This document shows positions 1 through 5,783 of a stretch of DNA of 6,417 nucleotides, in pieces. This DNA is from Nitrososphaerales archaeon (lineage in GTDB: Archaea > Thermoproteota > Nitrososphaeria > Nitrososphaerales > Nitrososphaeraceae): NCBI GenBank assembly GCA_029237515.1, contig JARBAV010000086.1:1-6417 (forward strand), written 5' to 3'. How positions within the stretch are numbered: position 1 is the stretch's first letter; the number at the start of each line of letters is the position of its first letter. Made by a program: the position numbers and the translations under genes. The notes under the pieces are model-generated. The model was not told where the DNA came from. It did not search any database and worked only from the letters and a program-made list of their open reading frames with translations.

Positions 1-603
1 AATCTTGTCATAATGTTTGTAGATATCAATAATTCAACACAATTGAGCTTAACTTTGGAAGATAGCAGATTTGCTTTAATGGTACAAGTCTTTGCTCAAG
101 AGATAAGCAATATCGTATTTGGATATGATGGCTATGTGTTCAAATATGAAGGAGATGCTGTTATTATTTTATTTCCTGCCATGTACGATGAAGCATTAGC
201 ATGCAGAAACGCACTAAACTGTTCAATGGCGATACTAGAAATTGTTACTCAAGTTATTAATCCGGCATTCAAAAAATCCGACTTGCCAGAAATCACGGTT
301 AAAATTGGATTGGCGTATGGGAAGACCCTGGTCGTGGTGTATGGAAGAAGTATAGTAAGATCACATGTGGACATTGTTGGTTCGAGTATAAGCATGGCTT
401 CAAAGATAACCTCAATTGCAAAACCAAACCAAGTCTTGGTAGGCGAACAAATATACAATATATTATTGTCATCGGTTGACTCTAAGAGTTTTTTGGAAAA
501 GAACAAATTTATCAAAGTGAAACTAGACCTAACAAAGTGGAAGTATCCTTCTCGTTCAGATGCTGAAAATAAATATCAAGTATATGAATTCGTAAGGAGC
601 TAA
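1..603 (+). CDS. Class III adenylate/guanylate cyclase catalytic domain protein, 5' end outside the window
   Basis: This is a nucleotidyl cyclase homology domain of the family that makes cyclic AMP or GMP from the nucleoside triphosphate. The frame stays open to base 1 (NLVI before the first Met at 13), and that Met lies inside the first core strand, so the true start is upstream. Numbering from the Met at 13: the metal-binding strand FVDI has Asp4; KYEGDAVIILF holds Lys44, the substrate-recognition position, and the second metal Asp48; VKIGLAYGKTLVVVYG is residues 96-111; and VDIVGSSISMASKI is 119-132. In the last motif the usual V-N-x-A-x-x-R pattern is altered: Ser127 replaces the catalytic Asn and Lys131 the Arg. 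The protein ends right after the domain (YQVYEFV), so no output domain follows. An N-terminal sensor or membrane part cannot be judged from this window. Family call firm; activity and base preference uncertain. Confidence 0.88.
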   Translation, partial: NLVIMFVDINNSTQLSLTLEDSRFALMVQVFAQEISNIVFGYDGYVFKYEGDAVIILFPAMYDEALACRNALNCSMAILEIVTQVINPAFKKSDLPEITVKIGLAYGKTLVVVYGRSIVRSHVDIVGSSISMASKITSIAKPNQVLVGEQIYNILLSSVDSKSFLEKNKFIKVKLDLTKWKYPSRSDAENKYQVYEFVRS

Positions 604-936
604 GAATGTATAAAGACAATAAAGTCACAAGTTAGTTCAAGTGCCAAAATTCAGAGACAGCATTTTGTTTTATAATGCTCAAAGGCGATCTTAAGAAATA
701 TTATTCTTTATAATACAAAATAGTAGCACTCTGTCAAAGTCAGATAATTTGGCATTTATACTCATTTGGAGAATAAAGTAAATGTTGAATTCGAATATGC
801 ACTATTGGGTAAATTTTCATATGGCACTATCGTTTTGACTACGTACTACTCATCTGGCAATCATTATATTTCTAATTATTCGACCTAACTCATGTATTCT
901 GTGAATTAATATAATTTGTAAACCCACTAGTTTATA
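604..936. other. Gene-poor gap after the cyclase gene
   Basis: No gene of normal size is visible on either strand. The gap has two AT-rich TATA-like stretches (about 706-714 and 752-761). The second lies about 26 bases before an ATG at 782, but the frame closes after 18 codons (782-838), so it is not called as a gene. The 3' part (907-936) holds the promoter of the next gene. There is no strong terminator hairpin after the cyclase stop; the only T-rich stretch is weak, around 663-671. Confidence 0.6.
905..917 (+). promoter_or_regulatory. TATA box for the DUF5519 gene
   Basis: ATTAATATAATTT has its core (TAATATAA) centred about 27 bases before the ATG at 937. That is the spacing expected for an archaeal TATA box with transcription starting at or next to the start codon. 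No Shine-Dalgarno sequence is present, which fits a leaderless mRNA and supports 937 over the in-frame ATG at 961. Confidence 0.55.
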
Positions 937-1323
937 ATGTTGGCTATCGTAACGATACTCATGGGCACAATTTTAGATAAAATTCGAGATGAATTATTGA
1001 GCTGGCCAGATGTTACGGCAGAACCTCATCGGTTTGGGGGTCTAGAATTTCGTCTACATAAAAGAGAACTTGGACATATCCACGGAGATCGTCTAGCTGA
1101 TTTACCTTTTCCAATGGATACAAGAAATGAACTTGTTAATTCGGGTCGTGTGTCACCTCATCACGTACTGCCAAAATCAGGCTGGATTAGTTACTGGATC
1201 ACTCGAGGAGAAAATGATATACCTTCGGTAGTAGAGCTCTTTAGGATGAGATATGACCAACTTAAGCCCAAAACAAGCCTCAAGAAGGCACAAGAGAAGC
1301 AGCAGCAAAAAGGTTTAATATAG
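937..1323 (+). CDS. DUF5519 ('luciferase'-named) family protein
   Basis: This 128-residue protein is a compact single-domain member of the family listed as DUF5519 or 'luciferase' domain (PF17648, from memory). The signature is clear: WPDV at 23-26, PHRFGGLEFR at 30-39, RELGHIHGDRLADLPFP at 43-59, PHHVLPKSGWISYWI at 74-88 and VVELFRMRYDQL at 98-109. The many conserved His and Arg residues (His31, His47, His49, His75, His76) suggest a ligand- or metal-binding pocket, but the biochemical role is unknown. The family name should not be read as evidence of light production. The tail after about residue 110 is rich in Lys and Gln and looks disordered. There is no signal peptide, so it is probably cytoplasmic. 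ATG 937 was chosen because of the TATA spacing; ATG 961 would remove eight hydrophobic residues. It stands alone, with gaps on both sides, so the neighbours give no hint of function. Confidence 0.85.
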   Translation: MLAIVTILMGTILDKIRDELLSWPDVTAEPHRFGGLEFRLHKRELGHIHGDRLADLPFPMDTRNELVNSGRVSPHHVLPKSGWISYWITRGENDIPSVVELFRMRYDQLKPKTSLKKAQEKQQQKGLI

Positions 1324-1668
1324 AAAAGGAGAGCCTCAAAGTCAAATGAATTGTATTGATTAGTCTACGATATTTATGCGGCGGTCAAGATGATACCTGA
1401 CAAAAAGAATAAAAATAAAAATAATAAGTTAGACCTTCCGATTGAGGTCCAGATGATGAACCTATTTCCATATGTAGAATGCTTCAGCAAATCATACACA
1501 TATTGTTTTTAATAATAATTCGTTCGTCTTTTCAGCTGATAAGGAGCCATCCATGATTTTAATAAAAAACTTAACGATTATTAAGCGGGCCTGATATGCC
1601 ACATTAATAAGTGTTAAGTATTTTGATAAAGAACTTTATATATTACAATTCCGTTGTATACTACTAAA
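1324..1668. other. Gene-poor gap with one doubtful short ORF
   Basis: No supported gene. A 40-codon ATG frame runs from 1390 to 1512 (it begins MIPDKKNKNKNNK). Its start lies in an A-rich run that codes for alternating Lys and Asn, its TATA-like stretch (1370-1377) is too close at about 17 bases, and the product resembles nothing I know. A 5-base inverted repeat (GACCT 1432-1436, AGGTC 1445-1449) lies inside it. The 3' end of the gap carries the promoter of the 57-residue gene. Confidence 0.55.
1633..1644 (+). promoter_or_regulatory. TATA box for the 57-residue membrane protein gene
   Basis: The stretch ACTTTATATATT has its TATA core (TTTATATA, 1635-1642) about 30 bases before the ATG at 1669. 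The predicted transcription start is a few bases before that ATG. This spacing argues against the TTG at 1654, which would lie only about 15 bases from the box and so upstream of the transcript. Confidence 0.6.
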
Positions 1669-1842
1669 ATGTTTGAAAACCTGAATTTGCTAATATATGT
1701 AGGGCTTGGCTTTTCTATTAGCTACTTGGCTCTGGAAGTAGGATGGCACTTTACAGCCTGCAAGATTAAAGACAAATCAGTGCCACCATGTGTGTTCAAG
1801 CAAGTCAAAACTGTGCTAGTGCCAAACAAGAGAAGCATATAG
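1669..1842 (+). CDS. Small single-helix membrane protein, unknown function
   Basis: This 57-residue protein is not recognised. Residues 5-28 form one hydrophobic stretch (LNLLIYVGLGFSISYLAL, then EVGWHF), long enough for a single transmembrane helix, with Glu23 and His27 near its end. A basic tail follows (Lys32, 34, 36, 44, 47, 54 and Arg55) with two cysteines, Cys31 and Cys41. By the positive-inside rule the tail is likely cytoplasmic, putting the short N-terminus outside. The start is ATG 1669 because the TATA box fits it; the frame could open at TTG 1654, adding five residues. Codon use and composition match the neighbours. A good promoter and a coherent helix-plus-basic-tail layout make a real gene more likely than not, but no homologue is known to me and no partner gene is adjacent. 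Confidence 0.5.
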   Translation: MFENLNLLIYVGLGFSISYLALEVGWHFTACKIKDKSVPPCVFKQVKTVLVPNKRSI

Positions 1843-1891
1843 ACAAATAAAGCAGCAAGTGAGAATTATAGGTGAACTATTACCTAGCATA

Positions 1892-1908
1892 TTCCCTTGA
1901 TAAGGGAA
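1892..1908. repeat. Perfect 17-base inverted repeat (hairpin)
   Basis: TTCCCTTGATAAGGGAA pairs 7 bases on each side of a 3-base loop. It lies 50 bases after the stop of the 57-residue gene. No T-tract follows on the + strand, so it is not a standard terminator. It may be a processing or stability hairpin for the upstream transcript, or a protein-binding palindrome. Confidence 0.6.
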
Positions 1909-1925
1909 GCGTTCAATTGTTAAAA

Positions 1926-2023
1926 CAGGTCAATAGAAGCAAGTTTCGAATCAGCAAATACGAGAGAAAGCCTTGGACCCATTCTATAGATGGCTTTCAA
2001 TGCGTTGCAGCAAAATAGACCTG
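1926..2023. repeat. Nested inverted repeats in the gap before the zinc-ribbon gene
   Basis: CAGGTC (1926-1931) is the reverse complement of GACCTG (2018-2023). Inside it, GAAAGCC (1966-1972) pairs with GGCTTTC (1992-1998) across a 19-base loop. With the hairpin at 1892-1908, the gap 1843-2087 could form a multi-stem RNA. The arms are only 6-7 bases, so chance is not excluded, and no known RNA family is recognised. Confidence 0.25.
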
Positions 2024-2055
2024 ATGAACAATAAGGCCGGGAAGTTTGACAGACA

Positions 2056-2071
2056 GATTTGACGATTTGAT
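2056..2071 (+). repeat. Short tandem repeat before the zinc-ribbon gene
   Basis: GATTTGAC is followed directly by GATTTGAT: two 8-base units differing in the last base. A further TTTGAC lies at 2045-2050. The pair ends 16 bases before the ATG at 2088, where the promoter of that gene should be, yet no TATA-like box is visible there. It may be a regulator site or chance. Confidence 0.3.
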
Positions 2072-2087
2072 CCTGGATTGAAATAGC

Positions 2088-2303
2088 ATGTCGTGCAAAA
2101 ATATTTGTATCGAGTATAAAGCTAAGAAGTCATTTCACGCCTCATTTTACGAAAATGGTGTAAGACGCTGTACCGAATGTGAGGTCTTTATACGATGGAA
2201 TAATGGGTCAAGATGTCCTTGCTGCGGTACTGTCTTAAGAATAAAAACACATGATGCAAAGTTAAGAAGGAGACTCCTAAGTAAATCAAAAACTGTCTCT
2301 TAA
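2088..2303 (+). CDS. Small Cys-rich zinc-ribbon protein
   Basis: This 71-residue basic protein resembles a small zinc-ribbon family that I recall as widespread in ammonia-oxidising archaea, with the pattern MxCKxIC..YKAKK...RRCxxCExFI.W....CPCCG..LR. The N-terminal pair is Cys3 and Cys7. The central knuckle is Cys28-x2-Cys31 and the second CPCCG at 43-47 (Cys43, Cys45, Cys46). Cys28, Cys31, Cys43 and Cys46 are the likely zinc ligands, with Cys3/Cys7 possibly a second site. The C-terminal part (53-68) is strongly basic (KLRRRLL), which would suit nucleic-acid binding. That role is inference and no function is established to my knowledge. It starts at ATG 2088; there is no Shine-Dalgarno sequence and no clear TATA box. 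Compared with the family pattern I remember, the 'SFHASFYENG' stretch (15-24) looks divergent. Confidence 0.8.
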   Translation: MSCKNICIEYKAKKSFHASFYENGVRRCTECEVFIRWNNGSRCPCCGTVLRIKTHDAKLRRRLLSKSKTVS

Positions 2304-2356
2304 CATTGTATATCCGGATCTTTATCTAGACAGGTAATTTTCAAAAACTTAAGAAT

Positions 2357-2371
2357 TGTCAATGTCTGACA
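2357..2371. promoter_or_regulatory. Candidate Lrp-type operator upstream of the lrp-like gene
   Basis: TGTCA-atgtc-TGACA is a perfect 5-5-5 inverted repeat of 15 bases, the size and symmetry typical of sites bound by Lrp/AsnC dimers. It lies about 67-81 bases before the TTG start at 2438 and some 40-55 bases upstream of the probable TATA box. Self-regulation is common in this family, so an autoregulatory site is a fair guess. Binding is not shown by sequence alone. Confidence 0.35.
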
Positions 2372-2410
2372 CAATTGATAGAATACAATAAGGTTTATCA
2401 CAAACTTCCC

Positions 2411-2418
2411 TTTTAAGA
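2411..2418 (+). promoter_or_regulatory. Probable TATA-like box for the lrp-like gene
   Basis: TTTTAAGA is centred about 24 bases before the TTG at 2438, which would give a leaderless transcript. It is a weak match to a TATA box. A second AT-rich element, GTTTATCA at 2393-2400, would imply a leader of roughly 15 bases. Confidence 0.35.
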
Positions 2419-2437
2419 ATTAGTTAAAGAATATCAA

Positions 2438-2881
2438 TTGAATATAGATGAGATAGATGCTAAGATATTAAAAAAAGTTCTTGTTGATGCGAGGCTTTCC
2501 TATAGAAGCATAGCAGAGCAGATTGGTGTTTCTGCTCCCACAGTACTTTCGCGAATAAATAGACTCCAAGAGCATCAAATAATCAAGTCCTATTCTGCCG
2601 TAGTCGACCATGAGAAATTAGGCTACGATTTGACTGCAATAATAGAAGTTACAGCTCATAAGGGAAAAATAGTGGAAGTCGAAAAAGCAATATCTAAATT
2701 TCCGAATGTATGTGCAGTCTACGACATCACAGGACTTACAGACATGATAATTGTTGCCAAATTTCGAAATCGCAAGGAACTTAGTCAATTTGTCAAAAAA
2801 GAGTTAGCCCTTTCTGCCATTGAAAGAACAAATAGCCACATGGTCCTTGTCACCGTAAAAGAAGATTTTCGATTCCTATAG
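2438..2881 (+). CDS. Lrp/AsnC family transcriptional regulator
   Basis: This 147-residue protein has the full Lrp/AsnC plan and normal family length. Residues 3-55 are the winged helix-turn-helix: IDEIDAKILKKVLVDARLS, then SYRSIAEQIGVSAPTVLSRI, where SAPTVLSRINRL (32-43) is the recognition helix. Residues 62-142 are the RAM ligand and oligomerisation domain, starting GYDLTAIIEV and holding the characteristic TGLTDMIIVAKF (98-109) ligand-loop motif. Such proteins bind DNA as dimers or octamers and respond to amino acids or other small metabolites; the effector here cannot be read from sequence. The start is TTG at 2438. The frame has no ATG between it and the upstream stop at 2414, and the second residues (NIDEIDAKIL) match the usual N-terminus. 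It converges with the malic enzyme gene, with only 162 bases between their stops. A palindrome at 2357-2371 may be its own operator. Confidence 0.93.
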   Translation: MNIDEIDAKILKKVLVDARLSYRSIAEQIGVSAPTVLSRINRLQEHQIIKSYSAVVDHEKLGYDLTAIIEVTAHKGKIVEVEKAISKFPNVCAVYDITGLTDMIIVAKFRNRKELSQFVKKELALSAIERTNSHMVLVTVKEDFRFL

Positions 2882-2940
2882 CACAATTTCTTCAGCAAGA
2901 TTTAGCACAAAAACTGATCCTTTAGTATCTTAACTGTGAG

Positions 2941-2959
2941 TATTTTTTGAGGCCTTTTC
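2941..2959 (+). terminator. T-rich candidate terminator after the lrp-like gene
   Basis: TATTTTTTGAGGCCTTTT holds T6 (2943-2948) and a second T4 (2956-2959), 60-78 bases after the Lrp stop. Archaeal termination relies mainly on T-rich tracts, so this is the likeliest stop point for the + transcript before it runs into the convergent malic enzyme gene. No strong hairpin precedes it. Confidence 0.35.
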
Positions 2960-3043
2960 TGACTCGAGAAATCTTAAGACCCTAGCTACATATTATTTCA
3001 GACATAATGAGTTAGATAAATGACATTCGTTCTAAATCTTAGG

Positions 3044-4309
3044 TTAATTATGTCCTGTTACAGCAGCTTCTATGTGCTTTTCCATAGAATCCTTTATGGT
3101 ACTCGAGACGACTGGCAGAATCCTCGGATCGTCTATGGATGGTAGTATATAATCCCTGTTTAAGTGTTCCAAGTCTACCAGTGCAGATATAGCCCTAGCA
3201 ACAGCTATCATCAATTCATCAGTCAGAGTGCGTATCCTCAGATCTAGTAACGCCCGGAGCACAGATGGAAATACTGCTGCATTATTTATTTGGTTGGCGA
3301 AATCGGACCTACCCGTGGCAACTATCTCTGCACCGGCCAATAACGCCGCTGGAGGGAGAATTTCAGGGTGAGGGTTACTCAGTGCAAAAACAATTGGATT
3401 CTTTTCCATTGATCTTATCATTCCCTCGTCGATGAGGTTCGCCTTTCCTGACACTCCAATAAATACATCTGCTCCCTGAATGACTTCAACCATTCCTTTT
3501 CCTTTCAAGTGTTTTATACTTGTGAAAAGAGCCATTTCTTTCTTGTATTTACCTAAAGTAGGAAAATCAAACCTCTCAGCATAAAGTGGCCCATTGCTAT
3601 CAATTACTATAATGTTGCAACATCCTACTTTGGTTAATAACCTAAATATTCCATATCCTGCAGATCCCGCACCTGCAATGACTATCTTCAGTCGGTCTAG
3701 TTGCTTATCCTTCTTAACAAGTTTAAGTGAGTTAAATAAGGCTGCTAGAGTAATAATAGAAGTACCGTGTTGGTCGTCGTGAAAAACCGGAATGGATAAA
3801 GCTTCTTGTAATCTTTCTACTATCTCAAGAACTTTTGGAGATTCAATATCTTCAACATTAATTGCTCCAAATGTGGGTTCTACTGTTTTAATGAATGTAA
3901 TTATTTCTTCTTTATTTGTAGAATTTATACACAGAGGAAATGCATTTATTCCACCCAATAACTTGAATAATACAGATTTTCCTTCCATGATGGGAAGAGC
4001 CCCTTCTGGTCCAATATTCCCTAGCCCAAGTACTCTAGTTCCGTCACATACTATTGCTACATTATTCCACTTGGAGGTGTAATCATAAACTAGCTGCTTG
4101 TTGTCTCGAATTTTCTCCGCTACGTAAGCTACACCGGGTGTATAAATAAGATCTAGTGTTTTTGAACTATTGTCTTCTTTACTTTCCTCCGCCCCGCTTA
4201 TCCCATTTCCTTGAAAGGCCTCATCTAAACCAGAAGTAATTTTACTTTGTATCTCAATTTTTCCTTTTAGAATTCTGTGAAGGGTAATGGCGTTTTCTTC
4301 AAGTTTCAA
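3044..4309 (-). CDS. Malic enzyme (malate dehydrogenase, decarboxylating)
   Basis: This enzyme oxidatively decarboxylates malate to pyruvate and CO2 using NAD(P)+, linking the citric acid cycle to pyruvate in the cytoplasm. All core motifs of the short bacterial/archaeal form are present: YTPGVA (56-61, catalytic Tyr56); CDGTRVLGLGNIGPEG (88-103); PIMEGKSVLFK (106-116, catalytic Lys111); NVEDI with metal ligands Glu153 and Asp154; FHDDQHGTS (176-184, metal Asp in the DD pair); Rossmann GAGSAG (213-218); ALSNPHPEI; and ATGRSDFANQINNAAVFPS near the C-terminus. Asp237 at the end of the second Rossmann strand favours NAD over NADP, as inference. At 421 residues it is normal length, but residues about 30-49 form an acidic, Ser/Asn-rich insertion before YTPGVA. 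No phosphotransacetylase domain is attached. The start is TTG: the open frame upstream to the stop near 4372 has no ATG. The name is firm; cofactor choice is not. Confidence 0.95.
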   Translation of the reverse strand: MKLEENAITLHRILKGKIEIQSKITSGLDEAFQGNGISGAEESKEDNSSKTLDLIYTPGVAYVAEKIRDNKQLVYDYTSKWNNVAIVCDGTRVLGLGNIGPEGALPIMEGKSVLFKLLGGINAFPLCINSTNKEEIITFIKTVEPTFGAINVEDIESPKVLEIVERLQEALSIPVFHDDQHGTSIITLAALFNSLKLVKKDKQLDRLKIVIAGAGSAGYGIFRLLTKVGCCNIIVIDSNGPLYAERFDFPTLGKYKKEMALFTSIKHLKGKGMVEVIQGADVFIGVSGKANLIDEGMIRSMEKNPIVFALSNPHPEILPPAALLAGAEIVATGRSDFANQINNAAVFPSVLRALLDLRIRTLTDELMIAVARAISALVDLEHLNRDYILPSIDDPRILPVVSSTIKDSMEKHIEAAVTGHN

Positions 4310-4339
4310 GTAACAATTTGTTATAGGAGAAGTTGCTTG

Positions 4340-4349
4340 CGTATATAGG
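4340..4349 (-). promoter_or_regulatory. TATA box for the malic enzyme gene
   Basis: Read on the - strand, CCTATATACG is centred about 35 bases before the TTG at 4309. It predicts transcription starting some 5-10 bases ahead of that codon. No Shine-Dalgarno sequence lies between them; that stretch reads CTTCTCC, the opposite polarity. Confidence 0.5.
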
Positions 4350-4357
4350 TTTCTATC

Positions 4358-4369
4358 GTCATATATGAC
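4358..4369. promoter_or_regulatory. Palindrome just upstream of the malic enzyme TATA box
   Basis: GTCATATATGAC is a perfect 12-base palindrome about 19 bases (centre to centre) upstream of the TATA box. A bound dimer there could touch the TFB site. Its GTCA/TGAC half-sites match those of the inverted repeat before the lrp-like gene (2357-2371), with a 4-base instead of 5-base spacer. A regulatory role is inference. Confidence 0.4.
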
Positions 4370-4795
4370 TTATTAAGTTGAGCTCTCTCATATCCCTGAT
4401 TGCGAATGATTCAAAAATTTGATATTCAGTATGTCACTACTGTGTCTGGACATGAAAAGTTCTAACCAACTATCAACTTGAGGATACTGCAACCAGTACA
4501 ATCCTTAAAACTTTAACAGTAACCGAAACTTTTGTTTTACTTCATAGATACTTGTACGGCTCCCATTTTGTCAACACAAGCAGTACTATCACTAGTATTT
4601 CGTTACAGTAATATCATTCTGTGCCATTCTCATTTTAATTTTTACTTAGTCTTTTCGTTTATTGAACTTGTCGAAACTATTTCCTCTCTATGTCGGTGCA
4701 GTTAATTGCAGATTTTTTTCTTCATACTCTATTATTAGTGGCTTACACACGCCGCGAATTAATAGCACAGCTCACGACGAGTAAATGCTCTCTCC

Positions 4796-5746
4796 TCAGC
4801 TGAAAGAATACTTTAAACCCGCCTCCAACTTTCGAATTCTATTAATTATGTTTAAATGATTGGCCTGTGGTTCCGTAGTCAGATACAGTAGATAGTCTTC
4901 TCCAAAAGGCATAGTGATTCGCTTAATTTTTTCATACTCTGCGATCACGTATCTCCCCCTTCCGATTTTGTTTGAAAGCTCACTTCGTACTTTCCATCCA
5001 GTCATTGCCATCTCAATAGATTTTTTGCTTTCCTCTGGGGTAAGTAAATTTGATACCCCTTCACCATGACGAGAATACATTGTATTACCTTGAGAATCGC
5101 AAATGGTAACCAATCTAATATTTGGATCGATATTGATAATGTCTCTATAGTGTTGTTTTATTTTGAAAAGTCTGATTCTTAGCAGAGAGCTCACTATGAT
5201 GCCAAAAATAGCACCCCATATTAGATGAAATGAAATTGCAATGAATGTAATATTTCTAATAGACTGGTTAACATCTTCAGAGAAAACCGCCTGCTGAGAT
5301 CCAACTGCCATTATGGTAGTAATAGAATTAATGGCTGGTTGCACTAGGAATAAGGTTATTGGGAGGAACAAAATTAGCCACAGTATGATACCAGCTCCCA
5401 TGCCAACTAACGAGGATTTATAAGGATTGAGCATTCGTACTTTTTTCCATCTTATTCCAATGGCACCAAACAATGCTCCTATTACGGTTCCAACCAAGAG
5501 GTGAAGACCAAAAGCTATCGAAGTTGCAGTCGTTATATCAGTTATACCTAGACTGATTCCCATTATTGAATAAAATGCACCTATATTCAGCCCCAGTAAT
5601 AGTTCAGTAACGACGATCACTGAAGAAATAGACCAAGTTGCTACAAAACCAGCAAAGGCTCCATATTTAACTCCCTTGAAAGTTACCAACAGTTCATTTC
5701 GATTGTAGCTAACATTCTTGTTTGCATTTTTCGTTACAGAATACAT
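4796..5746 (-). CDS. Four-helix membrane protein with C-terminal cytoplasmic domain (DUF6659-like)
   Basis: This 316-residue protein has two parts. Residues about 25-190 are a membrane module with hydrophobic helices near 28-50, 76-97, 112-136 and 165-190, a further partly hydrophobic stretch at 53-68, and basic loops (RWKKVR 99-104, RIRLFKIK 190-197) that face the cytoplasm. The C-terminal domain (about 208-310) has the pattern ICDSQGNTMYS, NLLTPEESKKS, WKVRSELSNKIGRGRYV, AEYEKIKRITMPFGEDYLL and LYLTTEP. I recall this as a frequent archaeal ammonia-oxidiser domain, probably DUF6659, that usually stands alone. The alternating strands hint at a roadblock- or PAS-like sensing fold, but that is a guess. 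The function is unknown; a membrane-tethered sensor or regulator is the most natural reading. Its ATG is set 4 bases after the start expected from a good TATA box. No neighbour within 480 bases shares its transcript. Confidence 0.75.
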   Translation of the reverse strand: MYSVTKNANKNVSYNRNELLVTFKGVKYGAFAGFVATWSISSVIVVTELLLGLNIGAFYSIMGISLGITDITTATSIAFGLHLLVGTVIGALFGAIGIRWKKVRMLNPYKSSLVGMGAGIILWLILFLPITLFLVQPAINSITTIMAVGSQQAVFSEDVNQSIRNITFIAISFHLIWGAIFGIIVSSLLRIRLFKIKQHYRDIINIDPNIRLVTICDSQGNTMYSRHGEGVSNLLTPEESKKSIEMAMTGWKVRSELSNKIGRGRYVIAEYEKIKRITMPFGEDYLLYLTTEPQANHLNIINRIRKLEAGLKYSFS

Positions 5747-5771
5747 TAGGAATGTGATATAGGTAAAAGAA

Positions 5772-5783
5772 GGATATAAAAGA
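5772..5783 (-). promoter_or_regulatory. TATA box for the membrane sensor-like gene
   Basis: On the - strand the sequence TCTTTTATATCC holds the TATA core (complement of 5774-5781), centred about 31 bases before the ATG at 5746. It predicts a start of transcription around 5750, with a leader of only a few bases. Confidence 0.6.

Larger units (their letters stand above)
4310..4795. other. 486-base gap between two - strand genes
   Basis: The left end holds the malic enzyme promoter and palindrome. From about 4370 to 4795 I see no gene; the longest frames I checked starting at ATG on the - strand are 9-13 codons. A run of seven T at 4712-4718 on the + strand is not linked to any + strand gene. 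No T-tract is visible on the - strand just after the membrane protein stop at 4796, so its termination point is unclear. Confidence 0.55.

Noticed and set aside
249..515. 88-codon - strand frame opposite the cyclase gene
   Set aside because: It lies wholly antisense to a conserved domain, and its product has no recognisable motif, so it is a shadow.
782..838. 18-codon frame with a TATA-like box 26 bases upstream
   Set aside because: Too short and in very AT-rich DNA where TATA-like boxes are frequent; no recognisable product.
937..1323. Bioluminescence role from the 'luciferase' family name
   Set aside because: The name is a database label; no luciferin pathway gene is nearby and the family is uncharacterised in archaea.
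1390..1512. 40-codon frame MIPDKKNKNKNNK...
   Set aside because: The Lys/Asn run reflects an A-rich stretch, promoter spacing is poor and nothing similar is known to me. Conservation would be needed to call it.
1654..1668. TTG at 1654 as start of the small membrane protein
   Set aside because: It lies only about 15 bases from the TATA box, so it would be upstream of the predicted transcript; ATG 1669 fits.
3594..4082. Two + strand frames (62 and 96 codons) opposite the malic enzyme
   Set aside because: Both are antisense to conserved malic enzyme motifs and have no family features or promoters.
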